Positions 1 through 10,710 of a DNA stretch of 64,000 bases are shown here, piece by piece. This DNA comes from Delphinus delphis (taxonomy: Eukaryota > Chordata > Mammalia > Artiodactyla > Delphinidae), in assembly GCF_949987515.2 (NCBI RefSeq), contig NC_082702.1:55397600-55461599 (forward strand), written 5' to 3'. The number at the start of each line of letters is the position of its first letter. Position 1 is the first letter of the stretch. Below the pieces are notes generated by a model. It was given only the letters and a program-made list of their open reading frames with translations. It was not told the DNA's origin and did not search any database. The position numbers and the translations under genes were made by a program.

Positions 1-19
1 CTGTGGGCGTATTATTAAT

Positions 20-415
20 AGCTGATGGCTGGGAACGGCCCAGATGTCCTTCCATAGGAGACTAGATGAACAAATCGTATATATTCATATAGTGGAATAA
101 TACTCACCAAGAAAGACAAAAAAAAACCCAAAACAGGCATGAATTGCACTGCTATGAAGTTGAGCAAAGGAGGCCTCCCACAAGAGTACATGTCGTGTGA
201 TCCCTCGTATATGGGGCTCAGGAACAGGCAAAGCCAGTCTATCGTGATAGAGGTGGGGAGAGTGGATACTTCCGGGGAGGGTAGTGACCAGAAACCTGGG
301 ACGCTGGGAATGTTCTGTCTTGGTCTCCATGGTGACACGTGGTGTGCGCATATAACGAGATTCATCGTGCCGTGCACTTGAGATTTGCACTGTTACACCT
401 TGTATTCGCCTCCTG
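20..415 (+). repeat. old L1 (L1M-type) 3' end
   Basis: Diverged text resembles the 3' end of mammalian L1M elements: a 'tggaataatactca' segment, then a 'caggaacaggcaaa' segment and a tail resembling 'cgagattcatcgtgccgtgcacttgagatttgcactgtt'-type L1 3' UTR wording. No open frame survives. Subfamily is not assigned. Orientation is read from the order of these blocks. Confidence 0.7.
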
Positions 416-427
416 TGACAGCTGTAA

Positions 428-835
428 TAATTACCAAAACTTGGTGATTTAAAGAAACAGGAGTGTATTCTCTCAGAGTTCCAGAAGCCAGAAGTGTGAA
501 ATCAGGTGTCGCAGGGCTGTCCTCTCTCTGGAGGCTCTGGGGGAGGGACTTTCTTTATCTCCTCCAGCTTCTGGTGGCCACTTGCTCTCCCGGCTTCTGC
601 TGTCACACTGCCTTGTCCTCTGTGGTTGTGTAATCTCCCTCTGCCTCCCTCATAAGGATACGAGTGATTGCATCTCAACCCACCAGATAATTCAGGATAA
701 TTTCTCCATCTCAGGATCCTTAGTTACATCTGCAGAGTCTTTGCCATATAAGGTGACATTGACAGGTCCCAGGGATTCGGACCTGCTATGTTTGGGGGCC
801 CTTATTCAGCCCACTGCGCAACTAAATTTAAAAGA
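428..835 (-). repeat. MaLR-like LTR relic, inverted
   Basis: In reverse orientation this matches the same element type as 5465-5832 and 9195-9635. Shared landmarks are the 'acatctgcagagtctttgccatataaggtgacattgacaggt' block and the opposite end, 'ccaaaacttggtgatttaaagaaacagg'. It looks like a solitary LTR of the mammalian MaLR/ERVL class. The exact family name is uncertain. It has no coding capacity. Confidence 0.55.
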
Positions 836-1109
836 AAAATTTTAATTACCGGTGTGATGGCCCCACTACACACCAACTGAATCAGACTCTCTGCTGTTTC
901 TGTTGATAAGTTACACAGTCCTGGGCGTAGCGGGTGGAGAGACACTGATCTGGAGGTGGTTCTTCCCTTGTCAGCGCGTTCGGAAGGGTAGGGATGTGCC
1001 TGTCTTGCTCGTCACTTACTGCAGTGCAAAGTTGACTTAACGCTAAACATGGAATGAATTGATACATGAATGAATATAGTTACTACTAAGATCTGTTTTT
1101 TGCTCGTAA

Positions 1110-1640
1110 GACTTCTGACGCCAAACACGTAGATTTTCTCCACCAAGCAATTCTCCAGTTCTCTGTGGACGCCAGCTGGGTGTCCCACAACTTAATTCGA
1201 TTCTGATACTAACCACCCAGAGTGAGAGCAGACCCCACGGTTAAGGGCTCAGTCCCGCAAGACTGCCCCCACTTCAGATGCCAGTCACAAGTGGTGGGTC
1301 CCCAGTTCACCCACCCTTCCTTCTGACTTGGCAACAAATCAAGGAATCCCACAACCCCCTCCTCAGGTTCAATAATTTGCTATAATGGTTCATAGAACTC
1401 AGGGAAATACTTTCCTTACATTTACTTTTATTGTAAATCCTTTACATCTATTGTAAAGGATACAGATGAATAACGAGACGAAGAGGTACGTAGTGAGAGG
1501 TCTGGAAGGGTCCCAAGTGTGGGAGCTTCTGTCCCCGTGGAGTTTGGGGTGCACACCCTCTCGACACGTGGGTGTGTTCACCAACCCAGAAGCGTTTTCA
1601 TGGAGGTTCCATTATGTAAGCATGGCCGATAACCTCATTT
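1110..1640. repeat. probable ERV-class LTR fragment, unnamed
   Basis: The stretch with 'catagaactcagggaaatac', a 'gtaaaggatacagatgaa' block, 'ggtctggaagggtccc' and 'acacgtgggtgtgttcaccaacccagaagc' reads like a dispersed mammalian LTR of endogenous-retrovirus type that I recognise but cannot name with certainty. It contains a short inverted repeat around 1436-1461 (atcctttaca / tgtaaaggat). There is no coding content. Confidence 0.45.
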
Positions 1641-2837
1641 GCCGCTGGGGATGCCCCACGTGCCTCCCTGGAGGTCGGGGATGGAGCTGCAAGTTCCAAT
1701 AATCACATGATTGGTGCCTCCGGCACCTGGCCCCCGTGCTGAAGCTCTCTGGGAGCCGCCAAGGATCACCTCGTTAGCATGAACTCAGGTGTGGTGGAGA
1801 GGGGCTTGTTACGGATAACAAGGACACCCCATCAGCAAAGTACACAGGTTTTAGGACCAAATATACATTCTTTTTCTGTCACGGTATCACAAGAAAGGAT
1901 GAGTGCGGCCACAGTAAATTGGGATGCTCTAAAGTCAGACGACCCAGCTTCAAACCCAGCCCTGCCGCTTATGGGCTGAGTGACCGTAACCAAGGCCCCT
2001 CGCCGTCCCACCCTTTCTGCTCACCAGGAACGTGAGGACACTGCTGGGGGAATTCATGAGGTGACGTCTGTCCCTGTGAACCTGCTTGAAATCCAAAACA
2101 AGTGCACGCCTTCCCGTGCAAAACATCTGATGCTGAGCCCATGGTAAATAGTGACTTCTCGGGTGAATCAAATAAAATAGGAAGATGCTGGGTGTTAGGC
2201 AAGTGGGATTTACGTGCTCGCCTCACTGTCGGCATAAGATACGCTCGCTGTGAATGTGGGGAGCTTGTGAAATAGCTGAGCGCTCTTTGAAGGCAACGGG
2301 GAGGGACCCTGGGGAATGTAAGCTGGGTGGGGGGACAGATTAGGTCCTTTTGAGGATGACAACCGTAAAACCCTTTCCTGAGTCGAGGGTGATGTCCTGA
2401 ACCAGTTCACTGCCTGCGTAACAGTATGCCCAGTGCTGTCTGGTTGGACAGGGGAACACAAACAGAGAAAAGAACACCCAAACTGCAACAAAAACCTCCT
2501 CGGGAGAGCTTGGGGTCTGATGGTCTTGCTATAAGACGTCCCGCTTGGTTTGGGATTTCAGGCAGGTCTCTGGGGGGAGGGGGGAGAAAAGGGCCTGGTC
2601 CCGTGGAAATTTCCGAGTAGGGTTTATTTTGAAGCAAAGGTTTGGCAGCCCTGACCCTGTCTCCTTGGCTAGACAGAGCCTCTTTGAAAAGAGTCAAAAA
2701 CAGCAGGGATGGGAAACGGCCCTCCAGGGAGCTGGTTTTAGTGGAATCCTCTTCTTCCAAAAAGAACTGCCGAGACCAGCCCAGGCATCCCTCACTTTAT
2801 GAAATTCAGCTCACCTGTGGTCGGCAGAGTACTGCCC
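1641..2837. other. intergenic DNA; weak MIR-like patch
   Basis: No gene is seen. About 1945-2065 resembles a decayed MIR ('cttcaaacccagccctgccgcttatgggctgagtgacc'-type core), at low confidence. Open frames of 60-117 codons in both strands have no recognisable domains and are taken as chance. Confidence 0.4.
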
Positions 2838-3296
2838 GCTGCCTGCCCCCACCGCAGCCTAATCCCCGGAGTCGCTGTGGACGTGACCTGACGCGGCAGA
2901 AGGCACTTTGCAGGCGTGCTTGAGTTGAGGACCTTGTGACGGGGCGATGATCCTGGGTGATCCGGGTGGGTCCAGTGGAATCACATGAGTCCTTGAAATC
3001 AGAGACACTTTCCCAGCTGTGGTCAGAGAAAGAGGAGGCAGTGGAGGAGGTTCAGAGATGCAGTGTCGCTGGCTTTGAAGATGGGCAAGGGGGCCGTGAG
3101 CCAAGGACCAGGGGCCACTGCTAGAAGCTGAAAGGGCGACGAATAGCTTGCCCCCTAGAACCTCAGGCAGCACCACTGATACCTCGGTTTAGCCCAGCAA
3201 GCCCCGTGTTGAATGTCCGACCTCCGGATGGAAGATGCTGAGCGTGTGTTGTTGAAGCTGCAGAGTTTGTGGAAATGTATTGCAGCAGCGATAGAA
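2838..3296 (+). repeat. MaLR-like LTR relic
   Basis: Diverged LTR-like sequence. It shows 'gtgatccgggtgggtccagtggaatcac', 'ctggctttgaagatgggcaagggggcc' and a terminal 'gcagcagcgatagaaaatcaaaac' block, in the order seen in mammalian MaLR (MLT1-type) LTRs. Family assignment is tentative. It has no coding capacity. Confidence 0.5.
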
Positions 3297-3303
3297 AATC
3301 AAA

Positions 3304-4350
3304 ACATCACCTTTCTTCTTTTTATTTAAATTGATTAACGTAGAGTTGATTTACAATGTTGTGTTATTTTCTACCGTACAGAAAAGTGGTTCAGTTATAC
3401 ATCTACATATATTCTTTTTTTTTTTTGCGGTACGCGGACCTCTCACTGCTGTGGCCTCTCCCGTTGCGGAGCACAGGCTCCGGATGCGCAGGCCCAGCGG
3501 CCATGGCTCACGGGCCCAGCCGCTCCGCGGCACGTGGGATCTTCCCGGACCGGGGCACGAACCCGTGTCCCCTGCATCGGCAGGCGGACTCTCAACCACT
3601 GCGCCCCCGGGGAAGCCCTACATATATTCTTTTTCATAGTCTTTTCCATATGGTTTATCACAGGATATTGAATGTAGTTCCCTGTGCTTTAGAGTAGGAC
3701 CTTGTTGTTTATCCATTCTCTGTATAATAGTTTGCATCTGCTAATCCCCAAACTCCCACTCCGTCCCTCCGCACCCCCTTGGCAGCCACAAGTCTGTTTC
3801 TGTTTTGTAGATAAGTTCATTCGTGTCATATTTTAGATTCCACAGATAAGTGACATCATATGGTATTTGTCTTTCTCTGTCTGACTTACCTCACTTAGTA
3901 TGATAATCTCCAGGTCCATCCCTGTTGCTGCAGATGGCATTATTTCATTACTTTTTATGGCTGAGTAGTATTCCATCGTATATACGTACCACATCTTCTT
4001 TATCCATTCATCTGCTGATGGGTACTTAGGTTGCTTCCATATCTTGGCTATTGTAAATAGTGCTGCTATGAACGTTGGGGTGCAGGTATCTTTTTGAGTT
4101 ATAGTTTTCTCTGGATGTATGCCCAGGGGTGGGATTGCTGGATCATACAGTAACTCTATTTTTAATTTTTTAAGGAACCTCCGTACTGTTCTCCATAGTG
4201 GCTGCACCAACTTACATTCCCACCAACAGTGTGGGAGGGTTCCCTTTTCTCCACATCCCCTCCAGTATTTGTTATTTGTAGACTTTCTAATGGTGGCCAT
4301 TCTGACTGGTGTGAGACATAATTGCAGTTTTGCTTTGCGCTTCTCTAATA
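3304..4350 (-). mobile_element. L1 3' end with ORF2 C-terminus, minus, split by a SINE
   Basis: The minus strand carries a 5'-truncated artiodactyl-type L1. The frame at 3833-4300 encodes about 155 residues of the ORF2 protein C-terminus, with the familiar CGEKGT.HCWW...LVQPLW block and the IKKMWYVYTMEYYSAIK block. The 3' UTR lies at 3304-3418 and 3619-3830. A CHR SINE at 3419-3618 interrupts it. Endonuclease and reverse-transcriptase domains are missing, so the copy is dead. Confidence 0.9.
3419..3618 (-). mobile_element. CHR-2-type SINE, inverted, inside L1
   Basis: Reads T-run, 'gcggtacgcggacctctcactg', through to '...cgccccc ggggaagccc', which is the reverse complement of the cetacean tRNA-Glu-derived CHR-2 SINE (about 200 bp). 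Flanking direct repeats 'tacatatattcttttt' (3404-3419 and 3619-3634) are target-site duplications, so the SINE jumped into the older L1. Confidence 0.92.
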
Positions 4351-4351
4351 A

Positions 4352-4565
4352 TTAGCGAACGTCGCCTTTCTTGAGCACCTACTGTGTGCCCATTCCTGGG
4401 ATGGGATCCCTAATCCTAGTGACCACCTGTGACGCTGAGCTTGTGATCCCATCTTACAGGTGTGAGTAAACTGAGGCTCAGCGAGGTGAACTGACATCCC
4501 GAGAGGGAACGGGAACCCTTGGCCGACTCCAGCCGCCCTGGGCCTCGCGCTGCTCACAGGTAAGA
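4352..4565 (-). repeat. MIR-class SINE relic
   Basis: Contains 'gagcacctactgtgtgcc', 'catcttacaggtgtgagtaaactgaggctcagcgaggtgaactgacatccc', the reverse orientation of a MIR core and tail. It is heavily diverged and old. Confidence 0.65.
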
Positions 4566-5464
4566 TGGGCAGGAATGTGAGCTTGAAGTGTGTGGTGCAC
4601 AGTAGGTGTCCAGTCAGTGTTCCTTCTCTCTTTCCTTCTCCCGAACATCGGGTGTCCAGCAGGTCTGGCTGGGAAGTGGGTGATATTTTCTTCCTGACTG
4701 CTCTATAAAACCATTACAAGGTCAGCCCTGGTTCCCAAGGGCAACAGCCTCCCCTGATAGAGGCCATCGTGGTGGGTAAAAGGCTCTCATGGGCAGAACT
4801 GGGAGACACGTCTCTCACGTTGGCTCTGAATGATTGCTGTGTGACCTCAGGCTGGTTACCGCCCCTCTCTGGGAAGCGTGTAGTTTCGGTTGACTCAAGT
4901 CCCCCTGCAGTCTCAGTCTCCAGGGAGCCTGTGAGCAAACTCTGGTCCCCGTCCAGAGGACTGAGGTCCGGCCAGGCTGGTGGCTGCTGCTGTGTCTCTA
5001 CCTGCGTCCTGGGAGGGCACACAGGGGCCCTCACAGCAAAGTCAAGCCCTCCTGCCCTCCAAAAGGCCGAAGTGTCAATTTCCCTCTGCTGTGAATCTGT
5101 CCCCTTGGCGGGGCCGGTCTCCTGGCCTGGGGCTGAGGCTTTTCCTGGCCTTCTTCCCCAGGAAGGTCCCCAGGTTGTGGTCTAGCCCTGGCCGGGAGCT
5201 AAGGTCTGTGTCCTGGCCTGCCTTTGCCAGTGGGCACCTGGCTGACCTCCAGACAGTTACTCCCTGGAAGGGAAACGTGAGGGAAGGTGGGACAGCCCAG
5301 GGGTCCCCAGCTGTCCCTGGCAGTCCAAGCCTTCTCCCTAATCTGGGAGGGCATCGTGCCTCAGATCCGTCTTTCTCACACTTTGCTGTCAGCGTGGGAA
5401 GGACCTTGGGGGTGGGGTGCCCCATAATGCTGGCCCGCTCAGCCCGCTTGAGTTGTATCCCTTG
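4566..5464. other. intergenic DNA, no gene seen
   Basis: GC-rich unique-looking sequence. Overlapping open frames of up to 168 codons occur on both strands at 4714-5486. They show low-complexity, Pro/Ser/Gly-rich translations with no domain, no splice-consistent structure and equally long antisense frames, so they are treated as GC-driven chance ORFs. Confidence 0.45.
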
Positions 5465-5832
5465 GAAAGATCTGTTCGAGTCCTAACCCCCAGAATCTGA
5501 GAGTGTGACCTTATATTTAGAAATAGGGTCTTTGCAGATGTCATCAAGTTAAGATGGGTTCATACTGGATTAGGGTGGCCCTAATGTAATGCCTGGTGTC
5601 CTTATAAGAAGAGGGGAATTTAGACACAGACACACAGGGAGAAAGCCATGTGTAAATGAAAGCAGAGATTGGAGTGCTTCTTCTGTAAGCCATGGAATCG
5701 TCCCTAGAGCCCTCAGAGAGAGCTCGGCCCTGCTGACAGCTTGATTGTAGACTTCAGGGCTCCAGAACTATACGTTTCTGCTGTTTTAAGAGCCCCTAGT
5801 TTGTGGCGCTTTGTTACGGCGGCCCCAGGACA
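5465..5832 (+). repeat. MaLR-like LTR relic
   Basis: Sequence order 'gagtcctaacccccag', 'tagaaatagggtctttgcagatgtcatcaagttaagatg', 'gtgtccttataagaagaggggaattt', 'ccagaactatacgtttctgctgtttta', 'ttgtggcgctttgttacggc' is that of a common mammalian LTR of the MaLR class. A closely similar copy lies at 9195-9635 and an inverted one at 428-835. Confidence 0.65.
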
Positions 5833-6053
5833 CTTGCACACCCACTGCCTGCTCTTGCCCATTTCCCAGTAGTCATTGCTTTGAGGAAACCACCTAGTGT
5901 CCCTTCAAACTGAACATATCCAAACGCGAGGCCTGGCCTTTGCTCACAGCTTATGTCCTTCCTCCGTTGTTGGGGGTAATCGTTTTACGAAGGGATGCTA
6001 GCCAGAGATGGCCGTTGAACTTTACTGATCCTTTGTTCTCAAAAGACTTTTCT

Positions 6054-6391
6054 GGGACTTCCCTGGTGGCGCAGTGGTTAAGAATCCGTCTGCCAATGCA
6101 GGGAACATGGGCTCGAGCCCTGGTCTGGGAAGATCCCACATGCCGCAGAGCAACTAAGCCCGTGTGCCACAACTACTGAGCCTGTGAGCCACAACTACTG
6201 GGCCCACGTGCCACAACTACTGAAGCCCGTGCGCCTAGAGCCCGTGCTCCACAACAAGAGAAGGCACTGCAATGAGAAGGCCGCGCACCACAGAGTAGCC
6301 CCCGCTCGCCACAACTAGAGAGAGCCCACGTGCAGCAATGAAGACCCAACGCAGCCAAAAATAGATAAATTAATTAATTTTTGAAAAAAAG
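6054..6391 (+). mobile_element. CHR-1-type SINE, near full length
   Basis: Starts 'gggacttccctggtggcgcagtgg', contains the tRNA-Glu-derived box B-like 'gggctcgagccctggtc', the repeated 'ccacaactactg' modules and the 'caacgcagccaaaaata' end, then an A-rich tail. The head derives from a tRNA but is not a functional tRNA gene. Approximate flanking repeats are 'agacttttctg' and 'agagttttctg'. Confidence 0.92.
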
Positions 6392-6549
6392 AGTTTTCTG
6401 AATTTCTGTGAAATTCAGAAGTCTGGTGACATGGGCTCTGGAGTTAAGAGAGCTGGTTCTGGGTCAGGTCCTGCTTGAAATGCCCTGTGTGTGATTTCAG
6501 AGGAGCACCTCAACCGTCGGGGTCTTCCTGCCATCAAGAGGGTTGGAGC

Positions 6550-6774
6550 GGGATTCCCTGGTGGTGCAGTGGTTGGGAGTCCACCTGCCGATGCAGGGGA
6601 CACGGGTTCGTGCCCCGGTCCGGGAGGATCCCACATGCCGCGGAGCGGCTGGGCCTGTGAGCCATGGCCGCTGAGCCTGCACGTCCGGAGCCTGTGCTCC
6701 GCAGCGGGAGAGGCCACAATAGTGAGAGGTCCGCATACCGCAAAAAAATAATAATAATAATAAAAATAAATAAA
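6550..6774 (+). mobile_element. CHR-2-type SINE with exact target-site duplication
   Basis: A copy of the ~200-bp cetacean SINE with 'gccatggccgctgagcctgc' and 'gagaggccacaatagtgagagg' modules and an A/AATA tail. Perfect 14-bp direct repeats 'aagagggttggagc' flank it at 6536-6549 and 6775-6788. Confidence 0.95.
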
Positions 6775-6788
6775 AAGAGGGTTGGAGC

Positions 6789-7689
6789 ATGCCTAGCTCT
6801 TAGCCAGTTGTCAGGTCCCTTTAAAACTGGACCAGCCCCACGCCTGTTCCTCCTGCCTCCCCTCTCTCCATCCCTTAAACCAGTCTCAAGTGCTGTCTGC
6901 GTGGTGCAAACTGTATTTGGTTTCTCAAGGAAAGGACGCCGCTAAATAAATAAGTAAATAAAAAGCAAAGTTCTTAGTTACACGTAGCCTCGAGAAGCTT
7001 AAAGGTCCCCTCTGGGAACTTTGCTGCCGAGCGAGCCTTCTTGACCTTCCCCGTTGGTTGTGGATCGGACAGGACTCCTGTATTTGTCAGTGACAGAAAC
7101 TCAAACCAGAAGAGGCTCCCAATCAGAGGCCACTCTGGGAGCCGTGAAGGCTGTAACCAGGCACTTCAGTGCCGTGACGTCTCATGCTGTCTCCATCTCT
7201 CCCCACCTTGGGGGCTCTATGGGGACCTCGTTTTCTCTGAGAGTAAACAGGTTTTCTCCCAGCAGTGGGAAACACAGTGCTGGTATCCTCGGGCTTAGGT
7301 CCTCCAGCCTGATGCAAAAAGAGAAGGGAGAGCATCTCTCTTCCTGTTTCAGAATATAGGTGCTCCAGGGAAGGGCCTTTATTGGCCAGCCTTAGTCACA
7401 TAGCTAAGCCGTGGACTTATCACTTGGGCGGGAGGAGTTCTATGATTGGCCAGGCCTGAATCACATGTCCACTCGGGGTGGGGCCCTGTGATTGGCAGCT
7501 CACCCAGCATCACATGACTGAGGTAAGAGGAGCACAGCTCTCCAAGGGCTGGAAAGGGAGGTGGACAGAGCCGGGCCCCAGCTGTGCCCCAGCTCCCTCA
7601 GACCACAACCCAAGGAGCCCTAGACTGGACATCAGACCCATGAGATCCTGCAGTGCTGGTCAGTGGGTTTTGCACATCCGTTACTTCAA
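6789..7689. other. intergenic; possible old interspersed repeat
   Basis: No gene is seen. The block 7060-7520 ('cagtgacagaaactcaaaccagaag ... ttattggccagccttag ... tgattggccaggcctgaatcacatg') resembles a dispersed mammalian repeat I cannot name. Open frames are short and lack domains. Confidence 0.35.
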
Positions 7690-7706
7690 GATATATATAT
7701 ATATAT

Positions 7707-7923
7707 ATTTAATTTTTATTTATTTTTGGCTGCATTGGGTCTTCACTGCTGCGCGTGGGCTTTCTCTAGTCGCCGTGAGAGGGCGCTACTCTTCTTTGCG
7801 GTGCGCGGGCTTCTCATTGCAGTGGCTTCCCTTGTTGCAGAGCATGGGCTCTAGGTGCGCAGGCTCAATAGTTGTGGCGCACGGGCTTAGTTGCTCCACG
7901 GCATGTGGGATCTTCCCGGACCA
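7707..7923 (-). mobile_element. CHR-1-type SINE, inverted and 5'-truncated
   Basis: Follows an (AT)n tract at 7690-7708. Reads 'tttggctgcattgggtcttcactgctgcgcg ... gcatgtgggatcttcccggaccag', the reverse complement of CHR-1, and stops before the usual 'gcaggcggattcttaaccact' head. The SINE 5' tRNA-like part is therefore missing. Confidence 0.88.
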
Positions 7924-9194
7924 GGCTTCTCCACAGAGCAGAGCCTGAAAGTCACAGAGCCATCCCCGCCCAGCACACATGGGAGCGAGATCCCATTTTA
8001 CAGACAGGAAAACCGAGGCTCTGAGGGCTCTACCCCTCGCCCGAGAAATTCCTCAGCAGTTCACAGCCACGTCTTCTGCTGCTCAGACCAGGCAGTTGCC
8101 GGGAATTTGGGCCAGCCTCCTTTTCGCCCAGATGTTGGACCAAGTCCTTTGAATTCCCAGCAGAAGGGAGAGGTCCACAGACATCTCAGAGCTCAGATTA
8201 GGACTGTGGACTGTGGCTCTCTAGCCTGCTTTGTGGCGAGCTTGGGAAGTGACCCTGTGGCGTGGCGGCTGGCGAGTGCCTTCAGCCTGGGCAGCAAGAC
8301 CCTTTTTCATGAGCGTGAACCGCCCTTGGCCCCGACGAAACAGCAGCGGGTTCCAGGCTTGAGGTTGTGCCCACAGGATTCGCTGAGCCCAGCTGGTCAG
8401 CCCAGCCAGAGACGCAGTCACCGAAAGCCACAGGAGTCCCACCCGAGGGACCTGTCCTGCCCTGTGCAGCTCCCCCCCCCGGCCCCGCCGGGAAGGGCCA
8501 GCCCAGTCCTCCCTAGGAGGGCCCAGTTGCCGGGAGGGCCCCATGTCAACGCGGGAGGGCCCAAGACTTGTGGCCCCCGCGTTGACAGGCAGTGGGTACA
8601 CAGAGAGACGGGTGTGAGTGGAGCGCAGGGCCCCTGGAGCAGGGGCGTCGGGAGTGACTGGATTGAGGCCAGCATACACAGGCCCTGGTGGCCTTTCTCC
8701 TGGACTCACAGGAGGGCTGATGGGCGTGGGGCGGGGCGGGGCGAGCTCTGTATTTAGGTCCACGCTCCACTGGAGGACCGCTTCCTCCGTCCACATCGCT
8801 CTGCCTGGAACTGTGTCCGGTAACTAGTCGGCCCTTGGCACTGATGGCAACTCCGCTGTTCTGGTGTCTCTGGCTAAAACCCAGAGGTCACCCTTGAGGC
8901 CTCATTTTCTCGCATCTCACACCCAAACGCTGGGTCGCCTTATACTGGCTCACCTGCAAAGGGAAGTCCAAGGCCAGCTGCTTCTCTCCACCTGCACTGC
9001 CTCTGCCTGGTCCAGGCCGCCGTCTTCTCACCTGGGCCATGCTGTGGTATCCCCGCTGTGCTGTGTGTCCCCGTGAGCCCGCCCTCACCCTGCGTGCTCT
9101 CTCCCAACGTAGCAGGCCGAGGGATGCGTGGAGAACTTGACTTCCGTCCTCTCCTGGGCCTCCCCTCTCAGAAGCCCCCAAGGTCTTTCCATCT
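7924..9194. other. GC-rich intergenic DNA, no supported gene
   Basis: A 288-codon plus-strand frame (7891-8757) begins inside the SINE and crosses this block, opposite a 191-codon minus frame (8221-8796). Both are Pro/Arg/Gly-rich without domains. I do not accept either as a gene. A perfect 12-bp inverted repeat sits at 8544-8587. Confidence 0.45.
8544..8587. repeat. perfect 12-bp inverted repeat (hairpin)
   Basis: Arms tgtcaacgcggg (8544-8555) and cccgcgttgaca (8576-8587) are exact reverse complements around a 20-nt loop. The loop carries a further ggcc/ggcc pair. No poly-T follows and no gene is adjacent. Confidence 0.8.
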
Positions 9195-9635
9195 ATACTG
9201 AGGTGAATAGCATCCCCCCGCCAAATTCACATCTGCCTGGACCTGTGAGCGTGACGTCATTTGGAAATAAGGTCTTTGCAGATGTAATCAAGTTTAAATG
9301 AGGTCAGACTAAAGTAGCCCTAATCTAATGACCAGGGTCTTTATAAGAAAAGGGGAATTTAGGCACAGACACAGAGGGAAGACACATGCGTGAAGACAGA
9401 GGTGCAGGGGGGAGGAATGCAGCCACAGGCCAAGGACACCTGAGGCCACCAGAAGCCAGAAGAGACAAGGCAGGATCCTCCCTGAGAGCCTTCAGGTGGA
9501 GCCTGGCCCCGCTGACACCTTGATTCCAGACTTCTGGTCTCCCAAACCGTGAGACAACATACTTCCGTTGTTCGACGCCACCCAGTTTGTGGCCATTTGT
9601 TATAACAGCCACAGGAGACTAATGCCGCCTCCTCT
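9195..9635 (+). repeat. MaLR-like LTR relic
   Basis: Same element type as 5465-5832: 'ggaaataaggtctttgcagatgtaatcaagtt', 'ggtctttataagaaaaggggaatttaggcacagac', 'ccgctgacaccttgattccagacttctgg', 'cccagtttgtggccatttgttataacagcc'. It is non-coding. Confidence 0.65.
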
Positions 9636-10059
9636 ACCTGCCGTGTGGAGATTGCAACGCTCATCATCTAGCAAAGCCCCTGAGAAATTCTGCAAGTGAG
9701 CACGTGTTCCATTTTCCCGAGCTTTTCCCATCAGGCAGGCATCCAGCTGCAACCACCCTTTCACCTCCCATGGGACCCACTTTGGGAAATGTTGGACTAG
9801 AAAATTCCTGACGTCCCCTCCAGGCTGACAGTTCTGTTGCTTTTGGAATTGGAAGCCAAGCCATGAAATACATAGAAAAGTGTATGCGTGATTGGATACT
9901 AATTTTAAATATAGTCAAAATGCTCCTGCAATTGTGGGGAAGCAAAACGAGTCCGGGGAAGAACAGCTGCTCTAGTTAAGCAGTCGGATGTGAACGCCAC
10001 CGACCCCGTAGGAGCTCAGTCTGAGGTCGGTCACTGTGGGAATGAGAACAGTGTAGTGG
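9636..10059. other. intergenic, nothing recognised
   Basis: Short unique-looking stretch. The 93-codon minus frame at 9664-9945 has no recognisable features. Confidence 0.4.
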
Positions 10060-10275
10060 GTAAGACTGTTTCCTTGGGCTGTGTTCCTAGAAGTGGACTT
10101 GCTGGGTCAAAGGTTTTGCATTTTTAAGACATGAGATTCATAGTGCCAACTGCTCTCCAGAAGGTTGTACAGGTTTAAACTTCCACTAACGCAGACCAGC
10201 GGTACCCATTCTCCCATCTATGCCAACACTGGCCATTATCCTATTTGACATCTATAAATTGTCCTGTGTGTTTTG
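10060..10275 (-). repeat. old L1M fragment, inverted
   Basis: 'gtgttcctagaagtggacttgctgggtcaaagg', 'gccaactgctctccagaagg' and 'cccatctatgccaacactgg' match the antisense of a decayed L1 ORF2 end region. Confidence 0.7.
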
Positions 10276-10524
10276 ACCACAAAGGTAAATAGAGCTTTTA
10301 TTGAGTTATCTCAGTTTCTACCGAGTCATGCCCAGAGCAGCCTGCCCACCAGCCCATCGCTGCCAGCAGAGAACTCTTGCCAATGACTGGGCAGCGGTGC
10401 CCTGAGGTCAGGCCAAATTTTTGGAGGAAACAGCAGACCACACTCAGATTTGGCCCGAAATATTAAACTCTGAAAAAGAGAAGATTCAGTGTCATAGGAT
10501 CCTTCCCCGGAACAGAGTGGGAGA

Positions 10525-10710
10525 GAGAAGAGACGTTGGGATTTGGAGTCAGGAACGCCCGAGGGTTTGTCCTGACCTGGCCCCTCTCTAGCTCCGTGAC
10601 CTTGGGCAACTTACGCGAGCTTTTGCACCTCAGTTTCCTTATCTTTGATGTGGGATAACAACAGCCCCGACCTCTCTGAGTTTGATGGGGATTAAATCAT
10701 TTCCTCGTTA
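10525..10710 (+). repeat. MIR SINE relic
   Basis: 'ctagctccgtgaccttgggcaacttacgcgagc' and 'cacctcagtttccttatctttgatgtgggataac' are a clear MIR core and 3' half in the plus direction. Confidence 0.8.

Noticed and set aside
6054..6130. tRNA gene
   Set aside because: The tRNA-Glu-like head belongs to a CHR SINE, here and at every other SINE. There is no intact cloverleaf.
7891..8757. 288-codon plus-strand frame
   Set aside because: It starts inside an inverted SINE, has low-complexity text, no domain and a long opposing frame.
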